From JAKFWF01 sp031374115 (GTDB taxonomy: Bacteria; Pseudomonadota; Alphaproteobacteria; Rhizobiales; Hyphomicrobiaceae), in contig JANMNO010000179.1 in assembly GCA_031374115.1 (NCBI GenBank), positions 1 through 64,000 of the forward strand: DNA of 64,000 nt, read 5' to 3'. Shown here in pieces: positions 33,938-43,315 of the stretch. Below the pieces are notes generated by a model. That model worked only from the letters and a program-made list of their open reading frames with translations, ran no database searches and had not been told where the DNA came from. The translations under genes were made by a program, and so were the position numbers. Position 1 is the stretch's first letter. The number at the start of each line of letters is the position of its first letter.

Positions 33938-35941
33938 ATGCCCGAAGTAATCTTGACGATGCCCGATGGGGCAAAGCGTGCTGCACCGGCCAATTCCACC
34001 GGCCTTGACGTTGCACGGTCGATTTCGCCCTCGCTCGCCAAGCGCACGGTGGCGATGACACTCGATGGCGAGCTGCACGATCTGGCCGATCCCATTCCCG
34101 CTGACGCATCGATCCGGTTCATTGCCCGCACTGATCCCGAAGCCTTGGGGCTGATCCGCCACGACTGTGCGCACGTGCTCGCCGAAGCCGTGCAACAGTT
34201 GTGGCCCGGCACGCAGGTGACGATCGGCCCGGTGATCGACAATGGTTTCTTCTACGATTTCGCCAAGGCCGAACCGTTTCTGCCGGAGGATCTGCCTACG
34301 ATCGAGAAGCGGATGGCGGAGATCATTGCCCGCAACGCCCCTTTCACCAAACAGGTCTGGAGCCGTGAACAGGCTAAGACTTACTTCAAGGCCAAGGGGG
34401 AGCTGTTCAAGGTCGAGCTGATCGATGCCATCCCCGAGGGCGAAGATGTAAAAATGTATGCGCAGGGCGAATGGATGGATCTGTGCCGCGGCCCGCACAT
34501 GACATCCACCGGGCACATCGGCAAGGCATTCAAGCTCACGCGTGCTTCGGGCTCCTATTGGCGCGGTGACGCGAAGAATGCTCAGCTGCAGCGCGTGTAC
34601 GGTGTTGCGTTCGGCAAGGACGAGGAACTCAGCGCCTACCTGCACCAGGTGGAAGAAGCGGAGAAGCGCGATCACCGTAAGATCGGTCGCGAGATGGACC
34701 TGTTCCACTTCCAGGAGGAAGGCCCGGGCGTCGTCTTCTGGCACGCCAACGGCTGGACCACCTTCCAGCAACTGATCGCCTACATGCGCCGCCGCCTCGC
34801 CGAAGATTATCAGGAAGTACAGGGGCCGCAGTTGCTCGATAAGTCGCTGTGGGAGACGTCGGGGCATTGGGGTTGGTACTCCGACAATATGTTTGCCGTG
34901 AAATCGGCGACGGCGTTCATGAACCCGAAGGACGAGGCCGCCGATCAACGAGTGTTCGCGCTCAAACCGATGAATTGCCCCGGGCACGTGCAGATCTTCA
35001 AGCACGGCCTCAAGAGTTACCGTGATCTACCCGTGCGGCTCGCCGAGTTTGGCTGCGTTCATCGCTATGAGCCATCGGGCGCGCTGCATGGCCTGATGCG
35101 GGTGCGTGGTTTCACCCAGGACGACGCGCACATCTTCTGCACCGAGGAGCAGCTGGAAGCCGAGTGTCTGACAATCAACGACCTGATGATGTCGGTCTAC
35201 AAGGATTTCGGCTTCGACGAGGTGGTGGTGAAACTTGCCACGCGGCCCGAAAAGCGTGTCGGCAGCGATGCGATGTGGGACCATGCGGAAGGCATCTTGA
35301 AGAAGGTGCTGGACAAGATGGCGGCTGAGGATAGCCGCATCAAGACTGGCATCAACGAAGGCGAGGGTACGTTTTATGGCCCGAAGTTCGAGTATACCCT
35401 GCGCGATGCCATCGGCCGCGAATGGCAGTGCGGCACCACGCAGGTCGACTTCAATCTGCCGGAACGGTTCGGCGCGTTCTATATCGCCGCCGACGGCTCC
35501 AAGACCCAGCCGGTCATGGTGCACCGCGCAATCTGCGGCTCACTCGAACGGTTCCTCGGGATACTGATCGAAAACTGCGCCGGGCACTTGCCACTGTGGA
35601 TTACCCCGCGCCAGGTGGTGGTGGCGACTATCGTGTCGGATGCGGATGAATTTGCACTCAAAGTCACGAAGCAGTTGCGGGCAGCGGGGATTCGGGTCGA
35701 GGCCGACACGCGCAATGAAAAGATCAATCTCAAGGTTCGCGAACATTCGCTGACCAAAGCACCGATCATGCTGGTAGTCGGGCGCCGGGAAGCCGAGGAA
35801 GGCAAAGTCACCATGCGGCGCCTGGGCAGTCAGGAGAACGTCACGATGGAGCTCGCCGCGGCAATTACAATGATCAGGCAAGAAGCAGTGCCGCCGGATT
35901 TGAGCCGGGCGCTTGCAAGCGCGAGCAGCGAGGTGCCGTAA
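33938..35941 (+). CDS. thrS: Threonyl-tRNA synthetase
   Basis: The 667-aa enzyme charges tRNA(Thr). Domains in order are an N-terminal TGS domain (ILTMPDGAKRAAPA), the editing domain with HDCAHVLAEAVQQLWPG and CRGPHMTSTG, the class II core with MNCPGHVQIFKH (zinc Cys), RYEPSGALHGLMRVRGFTQDDAH (motif 2, shown here as GALHGLMRVRGFTQDDAH) and HRAICGSLERFLG (motif 3), and the anticodon-binding domain from about residue 560. ATG 33938 has GAGAGGA 7 nt upstream; the GTG 6 bases earlier is too close to it. A bidirectional hairpin follows the stop. Confidence 0.97.
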   Translation: MPEVILTMPDGAKRAAPANSTGLDVARSISPSLAKRTVAMTLDGELHDLADPIPADASIRFIARTDPEALGLIRHDCAHVLAEAVQQLWPGTQVTIGPVIDNGFFYDFAKAEPFLPEDLPTIEKRMAEIIARNAPFTKQVWSREQAKTYFKAKGELFKVELIDAIPEGEDVKMYAQGEWMDLCRGPHMTSTGHIGKAFKLTRASGSYWRGDAKNAQLQRVYGVAFGKDEELSAYLHQVEEAEKRDHRKIGREMDLFHFQEEGPGVVFWHANGWTTFQQLIAYMRRRLAEDYQEVQGPQLLDKSLWETSGHWGWYSDNMFAVKSATAFMNPKDEAADQRVFALKPMNCPGHVQIFKHGLKSYRDLPVRLAEFGCVHRYEPSGALHGLMRVRGFTQDDAHIFCTEEQLEAECLTINDLMMSVYKDFGFDEVVVKLATRPEKRVGSDAMWDHAEGILKKVLDKMAAEDSRIKTGINEGEGTFYGPKFEYTLRDAIGREWQCGTTQVDFNLPERFGAFYIAADGSKTQPVMVHRAICGSLERFLGILIENCAGHLPLWITPRQVVVATIVSDADEFALKVTKQLRAAGIRVEADTRNEKINLKVREHSLTKAPIMLVVGRREAEEGKVTMRRLGSQENVTMELAAAITMIRQEAVPPDLSRALASASSEVP

Positions 35942-35975
35942 AAAAGGCTGGAGCTGTTAGGCTCCAGCCTCCTCT
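35941..35975. terminator. Bidirectional hairpin terminator between thrS and the secreted-protein gene
   Basis: AGGCTGGAGC (35945-35954) pairs perfectly with GCTCCAGCCT (35961-35970) around a 6-base loop. The A-run at 35939-35945 gives a U-run on the minus-strand transcript, so it best terminates the leftward secreted-protein gene. It also sits directly after the thrS stop. Confidence 0.8.
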
Positions 35976-35995
35976 ATTCAACGATCAAGATATCA

Positions 35996-36298
35996 TCAGT
36001 TCCAACGGCGATCGCGCGAATGCCACCAACCGCTGCGGCTGCCTTCGGAGCGCCACGTCCAGTAGCGGATGCCGGGGCGGACTGGACGGCACGCAATACG
36101 GGCGTCACGACGATTGTGGAAGTGCCAGCCAGCGCCTCCCCGCTGGCAACTGCGGTGCACGCCGTGGACAAGTTCGACGAGCGGGGCATCAGTGGAAATT
36201 GTGTTGCTTGGCATGCTGCCGATTGGCGCTGCACTTGCCGTCGACGCAAAAAATCCAGTCGCCAGCAAGCCGCTGGCAATCGCTACGATAGTTTTCAT
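35996..36298 (-). CDS. Small secreted protein of unknown function
   Basis: This 100-aa product has a good signal peptide (MKTIVAIASGLLATGFF, cleavage near ASAAP). The mature part of about 75 residues is rich in Arg, His, Trp and Gly, with two Cys (HGVHRSCQRG and RIACRPVRPG) that could form a disulfide. The start of the reverse-strand hairpin at 35970 marks its end. Short basic exported proteins of this kind are common in Rhizobiales and uncharacterised. An ATG preceded by AGGAGGAAT (minus strand) supports the start. Confidence 0.72.
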   Translation of the reverse strand: MKTIVAIASGLLATGFFASTASAAPIGSMPSNTISTDAPLVELVHGVHRSCQRGGAGWHFHNRRDARIACRPVRPGIRYWTWRSEGSRSGWWHSRDRRWN

Positions 36299-36444
36299 TG
36301 GGTATTCCTCCTCAGGATGGGTCGTCCAGTTATCAACGTTTCGGAAACATCGAATCCGTCGCGACGATTTCCTTCAGCGTCGAGCTCCCGCGTTTGGTCG
36401 AACTAGAACGTTCGAGTTTGCCAACGAGTTCCAAGTTTCGTCGG

Positions 36445-36894
36445 TCAGCCGCGACCGCGGTAAGGCGCGACCCCCTGATCGGGCAGCCAAACGCCGTCGG
36501 CCAGAACGCCGGTTTGCCAGAAGACATCGATGGGGATGCCCCCACGCGGATACCAATAGCCGCCGATGCGCAGGAACGCTGGCTGCAACAACTCGACCAG
36601 CCGCTTACCGATCGCGATCGTGCAATCTTCATGGAATGCGCCGTGATTGCGAAATGACGCCAGATACAACTTCAAGCTCTTGCTTTCGACGAGCCAATCG
36701 CCCGGCACGTAGTCGATGACGATGTGAGCGAAATCAGGCTGACCCGTCACCGGGCAAAGCGAGGTGAATTCGGGCGCGGTGAAGCGGGCCACGTAAGCCG
36801 TGCCGGGATGCGGGTTCGGCACGCGATCGAGTTCCGCCTGGGATGGACTCGCAGGCAAACCCACCTGTTGGCCTAATGTTGTTGATTTGATCAT
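36445..36894 (-). CDS. queF: NADPH-dependent 7-cyano-7-deazaguanine reductase
   Basis: This 149-aa unimodular QueF reduces preQ0 to preQ1 for queuosine. FTSLCPVTGQPDFAHI carries the nucleophile Cys, ESKSLKLYLASFRNHGAFHEDC is the QueF substrate/NADPH segment (here ESKSLKLYLASFRNH), and GGYWYPRGGIPIDVFW ends the fold. The ATG at 36892-36894 excludes a 151-residue Arg-rich extension in the frame that overlaps the transporter gene. It follows the VUT transporter gene after 11 nt in the same direction. Confidence 0.94.
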   Translation of the reverse strand: MIKSTTLGQQVGLPASPSQAELDRVPNPHPGTAYVARFTAPEFTSLCPVTGQPDFAHIVIDYVPGDWLVESKSLKLYLASFRNHGAFHEDCTIAIGKRLVELLQPAFLRIGGYWYPRGGIPIDVFWQTGVLADGVWLPDQGVAPYRGRG

Positions 36895-36905
36895 CGGCTG
36901 GGCCC

Positions 36906-37469
36906 TTACGCTGGAGCGAGACCGAGGCGCTCGTCGCGACGGCGTAGCCAGGCGATAAGCGGTATTGCGAGCAAGACCATCCACGCTTTGCCGGCGATCT
37001 GGCCACTGAGGTAATTGAGACTGCCGAATGCCAGCATCAGAAAGACAACGCTGTCGACCAGCAATCCGACGGCGCTGCTGGCCACGACTGCTAAGATGAG
37101 GCCTCGCCGTTGCAGCGGGGTATAAACAGCTAGGTCGGCAACTTCCGAGATCAAAAAAGCCGCGGCTGACGCTATCACCAGAGCAGGCGGCGCTATCAGT
37201 GCTGAAAGCACGGTGCCGGCAACGATCGCGGCAAATGACCAACCGATTCCCAATCGGCGCTGCACCAAGTCGCGTAGAACGAGTGCGAGGCCGATCATCA
37301 GCACCCCGCTGGGCGCTTGCAGGCCCGGGGCAACGGGTATGAGGCAAGGGCCGTTATTCGGTAAGCAGGTCGTGCCTACGTTTCCGATCAACCAGTTGGC
37401 GGCAGGAATGCAAAGGGCGAAGGCTGCGAGAAACGCCAAACCTTCCGCGTTGCGGCGGTCGAGTGTCAT
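36906..37469 (-). CDS. VUT/YhhQ-family queuosine precursor transporter
   Basis: This 187-aa membrane protein has about six hydrophobic helices and the VUT family features: ANWLIGNVG, LVLRDLVQRRLG (conserved R-D near residue 65) and ISEVADLAVYTPLQRRG. YhhQ imports preQ0/preQ1. The gene directly precedes queF and a queC lies 3.5 kb away, so both salvage and synthesis of the precursor appear to be possible. It has its own 200-nt upstream region with no preQ1 riboswitch that I can recognise. Confidence 0.9.
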   Translation of the reverse strand: MTLDRRNAEGLAFLAAFALCIPAANWLIGNVGTTCLPNNGPCLIPVAPGLQAPSGVLMIGLALVLRDLVQRRLGIGWSFAAIVAGTVLSALIAPPALVIASAAAFLISEVADLAVYTPLQRRGLILAVVASSAVGLLVDSVVFLMLAFGSLNYLSGQIAGKAWMVLLAIPLIAWLRRRDERLGLAPA

Positions 37470-37669
37470 AAAATCTCCGATTTCTATAGCGCAACGAGAC
37501 GGCGCGCTCGGGCTGGTCCCCGTGGGTTGAAGCTCATTTAGTGTTAGCTCAATCGCTCAGATCGCGCCAATCTATAGTTTTCCGGCACTGGCCGCCGCTC
37601 CAGCATGGAACGGTGTACCCCAAAAACAGTTAAATTAGCGAAACATCATAGCAGGATGCTGCTGCGGCC

Positions 37670-40210
37670 TTGGAAGACATAGTGGACAGAATTGACGTGG
37701 CAGCTAGCGAAGAGTCCGCAGCTCTCCTTGCTGCGATCGTTACCTCGTCGAGCGACGCAATATTGAGCAAAAGGCTCGACGGAACGATTACCAGCTGGAA
37801 CGAAAGCGCCGAGCGTTTATTCGGGTATGACGCGCGCGACATAATCGGACGATCGATCCGCGAGCTTATTCCTGGCGATCGCCAGGGTGAAGAGGACGAA
37901 TTTCTCGTTCGAATTGCGCGCGGTGAACGAATACAGCACTACGAGACGATCCGTCTCCACAAGAACAAGAAACCGATCGAAGTTTCGATTACCATTTCGC
38001 CGATGCGCAACACCGTCGGCAAGATCATTGGCGCTTCGAGCATCGCGCGTGATATCACCGGGCAAAAACTCGCCGCCCGAGCGCTGCAGCAAAGATCGAT
38101 CGAGTTTGAAGCACTGCTCACCAGCACGCCCTTGGGTTTTGCGTACTTTGACGCCGCGCACCGGTATCTGAGGATCAACGAGGCGCTCGCTCAGATTGAT
38201 GGGATTGCGGCAAGCGAACATATCGGGCGCCGTATCGAAGAGCTATTGCCGCAAAATGCGCACACGATCGGACCGCTGATCGATGAGGTATTTGTGACCG
38301 GCAAAGCAATCTCCAACTATGAGGTGGCGGGCGAAACGCCGCTGAAGGCTGGTGAGACGCGCCACTGGTTGACGGGCCTGTTCCCGGTACATGATCATAC
38401 CGGCAACATCGAGATGGTCGGCATTTGGGTGGCAGAGATCACCGATCGAAAGCGGTCGGAGAGCAAACTTAGGGAGAGCGAGCAAAGGTTTCGCGGCATC
38501 TTCGATTCGATCTACGAGTACACCGGATTGCTTACGCCAGAGGGCATGGTGCTCGAGGTCAACAAGGCAACGCTTCAGGCGATTGACGTCGGCGTTGCTG
38601 AAATCATCGGCAAGAATTTTTGCGAGACGCCTTGGTGGGCACACCATCCGGACGAACGCGCTCGCGTTCGTGATGCCATTGATCGCGCGGCCCTCGGCAA
38701 ATTCATGCAGTTCGAAGCGTCCTATACGCTGAAGGAGGGCTCGGTCGGCTACATCGATCTGTCGATTACTCCAGTACGCGACGATGACGGCGTCGTCGTG
38801 CTCTTGGTGCCCGAGGCGCGTGACGTGACAGCGCGGAAGGTAACCGAAAAAGCACTGCGCGAAAGCGAGCGTTTCACCCGAAGTGTGCTGGACAATCTAT
38901 ATGCATTCGTCGGCGTGCTCACACTCGATGGGACGCTGATCGAAGCCAACCGGGCGCCGCTCGAGGCAGCCGGCTTGAATGCGTCCGACGTGATCGGCAA
39001 GAAGCTTTGGGAATGCCACTGGTGCAGCTACTCACCGGCTGCCCAAGTGCAGTTCAAAGACGCCTATACACGAGCAGTCACGGGAGAATCGGTCCGCTAC
39101 GATGTGCAAATTCGCATGACCGGCGACACCCTCGTCTGGATCGATTTTCAGTTGGCGCCACTGCGCGATGAGACTGGCAAAATCACATTCTTGATACCCT
39201 CGGGCATTGATCTTACCTCGCGCAAACAGGCCGAGGGTCTACTGCGCCGCAGCCACGCCATATATCTCAATCTGATCCAGAACGCGCCGTTCGGCGTTTA
39301 CCTGATCGATGCAAATTTTCGCGTGGCGCAAATCAGCGCTGGTGCACAGAACGTGTTCAAGTCGGTCGATCCGATTATTGGCCGCGATTTTGCGGAGGTG
39401 ATGCGTGTCCTGTGGCCCGAGCCGTTCGCCAGCGAGTCGATCGCGCATTTCCGGCAGACCTTGGCGACGGGCCAACGCTATCGTGCACCAAGCTTGTCCC
39501 AACCCAGGGCAGATATTGATGTCGTCGAATCATACGATTGGCAGATCGAACGGGTTTCATTGCTCGACGGAACGTACGGCGTAGTCTGCTACTTCTACGA
39601 TTTGACGGAACGCCAGCGCTATGAAGAGCAAATCCGGTTGTTGTTGAACGAGGTCAATCACCGTTCCAAGAACTTGCTGGGGATCGTGCAGGCGATCGCT
39701 CGACAAACGCTCGCGTCGAGCCCGAAAGAATTCATGGCGCATTTCTCTGCCCGAATTCAATCGCTTTCGGCGAACCAAGATTTGTTGATCCGAAATGACT
39801 GGCGCGGGGTTGATATAGAGCATCTGGTCAATGCGCAGATCGCGCCCTTAAGCGAGCTTTTTGAGGCACGAATCTCGATCATGGGGCCGCGCTTACGATT
39901 GTCACCATCGGCAGCTCAAAGTATCGGCATGGCGATCCACGAACTGGCGACCAACGCAAGCAAGCACGGAGCTTTGACAAATGGCATCGGCTGCGTCGCA
40001 ATCGAATGGCAGTCGAGCGGCGGGGAGCTGTCAATCAGTTGGACCGAGAGCGGTGGTCCCCCGGTGACGAAGCCGATCCGCCGGGGCTTCGGCAGCATCG
40101 TGATATCGCTGATGGTCGAGGCGAGTGTGAACGGAAAGGTTGAACTCGCCTACGAGCCAGCCGGGCTGCGCTGGCAGCTAAAATGCAGTGCCGAAAATGC
40201 GCTCAACTGA
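37670..40210 (+). CDS. HWE-family sensor histidine kinase with five PAS domains
   Basis: The 846-aa cytoplasmic sensor has five PAS domains at about residues 20-135, 145-265, 275-395, 400-520 and 530-650 (for example DAILSKRLDGTITSWNESAERLF starts the first, seen as LDGTITSWNESAERL). The HWE kinase core comes after them: NEVNHRSKNLLGIVQAIARQ (phospho-acceptor His), ELATNASKHGALTNG (N box) and WTESGGPPVTKPIRRGFGS. No membrane helices. The start is uncertain: TTG 37670 or GTG 37682; neither has a strong site. HWE kinases often signal to general stress or light responses. No response regulator is adjacent, and the gene lies between the two queuosine loci. Confidence 0.9.
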   Translation: MEDIVDRIDVAASEESAALLAAIVTSSSDAILSKRLDGTITSWNESAERLFGYDARDIIGRSIRELIPGDRQGEEDEFLVRIARGERIQHYETIRLHKNKKPIEVSITISPMRNTVGKIIGASSIARDITGQKLAARALQQRSIEFEALLTSTPLGFAYFDAAHRYLRINEALAQIDGIAASEHIGRRIEELLPQNAHTIGPLIDEVFVTGKAISNYEVAGETPLKAGETRHWLTGLFPVHDHTGNIEMVGIWVAEITDRKRSESKLRESEQRFRGIFDSIYEYTGLLTPEGMVLEVNKATLQAIDVGVAEIIGKNFCETPWWAHHPDERARVRDAIDRAALGKFMQFEASYTLKEGSVGYIDLSITPVRDDDGVVVLLVPEARDVTARKVTEKALRESERFTRSVLDNLYAFVGVLTLDGTLIEANRAPLEAAGLNASDVIGKKLWECHWCSYSPAAQVQFKDAYTRAVTGESVRYDVQIRMTGDTLVWIDFQLAPLRDETGKITFLIPSGIDLTSRKQAEGLLRRSHAIYLNLIQNAPFGVYLIDANFRVAQISAGAQNVFKSVDPIIGRDFAEVMRVLWPEPFASESIAHFRQTLATGQRYRAPSLSQPRADIDVVESYDWQIERVSLLDGTYGVVCYFYDLTERQRYEEQIRLLLNEVNHRSKNLLGIVQAIARQTLASSPKEFMAHFSARIQSLSANQDLLIRNDWRGVDIEHLVNAQIAPLSELFEARISIMGPRLRLSPSAAQSIGMAIHELATNASKHGALTNGIGCVAIEWQSSGGELSISWTESGGPPVTKPIRRGFGSIVISLMVEASVNGKVELAYEPAGLRWQLKCSAENALN

Positions 40211-40242
40211 GTAAAGTCTGCGAAAGCAGCGGACCCCCGTTA

Positions 40243-40491
40243 CTAGTACGTCAGCGCAGCTTTGATCGCGGCAAGTTCAGCTTTCGGGTCGGCGTATGCT
40301 TCGAAGGCATGGCCTGCGCGGCGATACCAATAGCGCGCGTTGCCCTCGTTGCCTTCGATCTTGTGCAGACAAGCGTGCAGCCAACAGTAGTCGCGATCGG
40401 CGGCGTCTGATTGCGCGACTTGGTGCGCGCGCTCCCATTCGCCTTCGATCGCGTGTTCGACACCTTTGATCAGCTCTTGCCGGCTCGCCAT
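40243..40491 (-). CDS. Small conserved hypothetical protein next to queC
   Basis: This 82-aa protein starts at ATG 40489-40491 inside the last 22 bases of queC in another frame. It reads ELIKGVEHAIEGEWERAHQV, then DYCWLHACLHKIEGNEGNAR and YWYRRAGHAFEAYADPKAEL, a helical, Trp/His/Tyr-rich pattern. I do not recognise a named family. The close coupling to queC suggests co-transcription, but no queuosine role follows from its sequence. Confidence 0.72.
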   Translation of the reverse strand: MASRQELIKGVEHAIEGEWERAHQVAQSDAADRDYCWLHACLHKIEGNEGNARYWYRRAGHAFEAYADPKAELAAIKAALTY

Positions 40492-41177
40492 TTCTGAAAT
40501 CCTCGTTCGCGCAACGTGCAGGCTGGACAAGTGCCGCAACCATAACCCCAGGCATGAGCTTTGCCACGCACACCCATATAACACGTGTGCGTAGTCTCGA
40601 TGATCAAGTCGACCAGCTTTTGCCCGCCGAGCGCGTGGGCCAAAGCCCACGTCGCTGCCTTGTCCAACCACATCAATGGGGTCTCGATCGTGATGTCGCG
40701 ATCCGTGCCGAGCGACAGCGTGCGCGCGAGGCTCTGCAATGTTTCATCGCGGCAATCGGGATAACCGGAGAAGTCGGTTTCACACATGCCGCCGATCAAG
40801 CGCGAGATACCACGCCGGTGGCCTAGCGCCGCGGCATAAGTGAAGAAGAGTAAGTTGCGGCCCGGCACGAAGGTGTTTGGCAAGCCGCTGGCGTCGACTT
40901 TGATTGCGATGTTCCGCGTCATCGCGGTTTCGCTGATCCCACCCAGCGCCGGCAGATCAAGGATGTGGTCGGCGCCGAGACGAGTTGCCCACTTGGGAAA
41001 CAGGCCAGGAACAGCAGCTCGAACCTCATGGCGTGCTGTCAACTCGATGACGTGCCGTTGGCCGTAGGTGAAGCCCACGGTTTCGACATGGGAATAGTTT
41101 GTGAGGGCATGCGCGAGGCAAACCGTCGAATCCTGACCACCTGAGAACAGAACGAGTGCCGTCGAGCCTTTGCGCAT
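40470..41177 (-). CDS. queC: 7-cyano-7-deazaguanine synthase QueC
   Basis: This 235-aa ATP-dependent ligase turns 7-carboxy-7-deazaguanine into preQ0. The PP-loop ALVLFSGGQDSTVCLAHA is at residues 6-23. The C-terminal zinc site is CYMGVRGKAHAWGYGCGTCPAC, seen as Cys in C-Y-M-G and C-G-T-C-P-A-C. The length fits the family, and the ATG at 41175-41177 removes a 49-residue upstream extension without similarity. QueD and QueE are not in the window. The 241 bases up to eno contain no other gene. Confidence 0.95.
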   Translation of the reverse strand: MRKGSTALVLFSGGQDSTVCLAHALTNYSHVETVGFTYGQRHVIELTARHEVRAAVPGLFPKWATRLGADHILDLPALGGISETAMTRNIAIKVDASGLPNTFVPGRNLLFFTYAAALGHRRGISRLIGGMCETDFSGYPDCRDETLQSLARTLSLGTDRDITIETPLMWLDKAATWALAHALGGQKLVDLIIETTHTCYMGVRGKAHAWGYGCGTCPACTLRERGFQKWRAGKS

Positions 41178-41418
41178 CTGTTTTCTTCTCGCAAATTTAC
41201 GCCGTGGTATGACGTCAGCCGGTCCGATAATCTCATTCGAATCTATGTTGTGCGCGTCTCGATCGAATACCATGAATTCCCGAAATTCATATGCGAACAG
41301 ACGAGTTGATAGTAGTTTCGTCATCGCCGGTAGGCATTGACTGTGCGGGAAGCTAAAGCGGATTTATTTTTAAGAGACCGACTACACAGATCGCTCAACA
41401 CCCGACGAAAGGCCTCTC

Positions 41419-42714
41419 ATGACCCAGATCCTCGACATTATCGGCCGGGAAATTCTCGACAGCCGCGGCAATCCAACAGTCGAGGTTGATGTAATTCTCG
41501 AGGACGGCACGATGGGCCGCGCCGCCGTGCCTTCGGGCGCATCGACCGGCGCACATGAAGCCAATGAATTGCGCGACGACAATCCGAAGCGCTATCTCGG
41601 CAAGGGTGTCACCAAGGCGGTGTCGGCCGTCAACGGCGAAATCTTCGACACGCTGCGCGGCATGGATGCGGAAGATCAGCGTCGCATCGATCATGCGCTG
41701 ATCGCGCTCGACGGCACCAAGAACAAGGCGCGGCTCGGAGCGAATGCGATCCTGGGTGTGTCGCTGGCGGTCGCCAAGGCGGCGGCAGAAACCTCCGGTC
41801 TCGCACTCTATCGTTACGTTGGCGGCGCCTCGGCGCACATTCTACCGGTGCCGATGATGAACATCATCAACGGTGGTGCGCACGCCGACAACCCGATCGA
41901 CATCCAGGAATTCATGATCATGCCCGTCGCCGCCCCCACGTGCCGTGACGCGATCCGCGTCGGCTCGGAAATTTTTCACACCCTGCGCAAGGGTCTCAAG
42001 GATGCCGGACACAATACCAATGTCGGCGATGAGGGCGGCTTTGCGCCCAATTTGAAAAGTGCCGACGAGGCGCTCGGTTTCATTATGAAGTCGATCGAGA
42101 AAGCCGGCTATAGGCCCGGCGTCGATGTCATGCTGGCGCTCGATTGCGCCGCGACCGAATACTATAAGGACGGGCATTATCAGTTGGAAGGCGAGGGCAA
42201 GAAATTCGACAGCGCGGCGAACGCGAAATACCTCGCGGATCTCGTCGCCCGCTTCCCGATCATCTCGATCGAGGACGGCATGTCGGAGGACGACTGGGAG
42301 GGCTGGAAAGCACTCACAGACCTGGTCGGCACGAAATGCCAGCTGGTTGGCGACGACCTGTTCGTGACCAACACCGAGCGGCTTCTCCGCGGCATCGAGA
42401 GCCACACCGCCAATTCGATCCTCGTCAAGGTCAACCAGATCGGCTCCCTCACCGAGACGCTCGATGCTGTCGAGATGGCGCAGCGAGCGAGCTATACCGC
42501 GGTGCTGTCGCATCGCTCGGGCGAGACCGAGGATTCGACGATTGCGGATCTGGCGGTTGCCACCAACTGCGGACAGATCAAGACCGGCTCGTTATCACGC
42601 TCGGATCGGTTGGCAAAGTACAACCAACTCATCCGCATTGAGGAGGAGCTGGGTGACGTTGCCCGGTATGCTGGAACGAGCGTCATCCGCAGCGGCCGCC
42701 GATCGTCGAATTAA
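41419..42714 (+). CDS. eno: Enolase
   Basis: This 431-aa glycolytic enzyme interconverts 2-phosphoglycerate and phosphoenolpyruvate. GREILDSRGNPTVEVDV at the start, PSGASTGAHEANELRD (loop L1), DCAATEYYKDG and ISIEDGMSEDDW (magnesium Asp/Glu), KVNQIGSLTETL (catalytic Lys) and VLSHRSGETEDSTIADLAV are all present. GGCC/AAAGG-rich bases precede the ATG. It is followed by ftsB and the PDH genes in the same direction, an arrangement common in alphaproteobacteria. Confidence 0.97.
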   Translation: MTQILDIIGREILDSRGNPTVEVDVILEDGTMGRAAVPSGASTGAHEANELRDDNPKRYLGKGVTKAVSAVNGEIFDTLRGMDAEDQRRIDHALIALDGTKNKARLGANAILGVSLAVAKAAAETSGLALYRYVGGASAHILPVPMMNIINGGAHADNPIDIQEFMIMPVAAPTCRDAIRVGSEIFHTLRKGLKDAGHNTNVGDEGGFAPNLKSADEALGFIMKSIEKAGYRPGVDVMLALDCAATEYYKDGHYQLEGEGKKFDSAANAKYLADLVARFPIISIEDGMSEDDWEGWKALTDLVGTKCQLVGDDLFVTNTERLLRGIESHTANSILVKVNQIGSLTETLDAVEMAQRASYTAVLSHRSGETEDSTIADLAVATNCGQIKTGSLSRSDRLAKYNQLIRIEEELGDVARYAGTSVIRSGRRSSN

Positions 42715-42845
42715 ATTCCATAAACAGGACTTGTTGCGACGCAGCTTTACTACCCTTTAAGGCTCTCCGGCTTATCGTGGCATCGTTCAAGTATGAACAC
42801 CTCACCAAGTTCTGCGTCTTTTGCGAATGACCATCGTGACTGGCT

Positions 42846-43154
42846 ATGAGACCCATGCGGCGTCACCATAGGCTATCCCCCGTTCTGCTTGGCAGCCTGA
42901 CGTTCGCGGTTTACTTCGCCTATCACGCATTAAATGGCAGCCACGGCTTCCAGGCTCGTCAAAAGTTGATCGAACGCGCCAGCATGCTGGAGCGCGACAT
43001 CAGCCGCCTGGAGGCCGTGCGCACCAAACTCCAACGCGATGTAACACTACTCGCGCCTGAGCAGCCGCATCCCGACATGGTCGCGCTGATCGCTGCCGAA
43101 GTGCTCGGTTATGTTCGTGCCGATGCGCTCGTCGTCGTGCCGCACACGCGCTGA
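42846..43154 (+). CDS. FtsB/DivIC septum formation initiator protein
   Basis: The 102-aa bitopic protein has a short basic N-terminus, one membrane helix (LLGSLTFAVYFAYHAL) and a coiled coil (KLIERASMLERDISRLEAVRTKLQRDV, seen as LERDISRLEAVRTKL). The C-terminal HPDMVALIAAEVLGYVRADAL is typical of the alphaproteobacterial FtsB relatives placed upstream of pdhA. It would act in the divisome. ATG 42846 or 42855 could be the start. Confidence 0.88.
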   Translation: MRPMRRHHRLSPVLLGSLTFAVYFAYHALNGSHGFQARQKLIERASMLERDISRLEAVRTKLQRDVTLLAPEQPHPDMVALIAAEVLGYVRADALVVVPHTR

Positions 43155-43315
43155 CCGCCGCACCTCGATTTGATTAACGCAAATCGAAAATGCGTCGCGC
43201 AGACGCGGCTTTTATATGTCTTGGCCGCTGGTAAGCTCTGGCCGGCTCGTGTAGGTTCGACGAAAGTCTGATGCGAAGACACGAGCCCATAGAGGCTTTA
43301 CGGCAAGGAGACACA

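Noticed and set aside
33899..35005. A 368-codon open frame antisense to thrS
   Set aside because: It is a shadow of the thrS codon pattern in GC-rich DNA and shows no domain; thrS is certain.
37470..37669. Possible preQ1 riboswitch upstream of the queuosine transporter
   Set aside because: I could not find the conserved preQ1 hairpin and A-rich tail in this region.
41842..42513. A 223-codon open frame antisense to enolase
   Set aside because: Enolase is certain and this frame has no recognisable motif.
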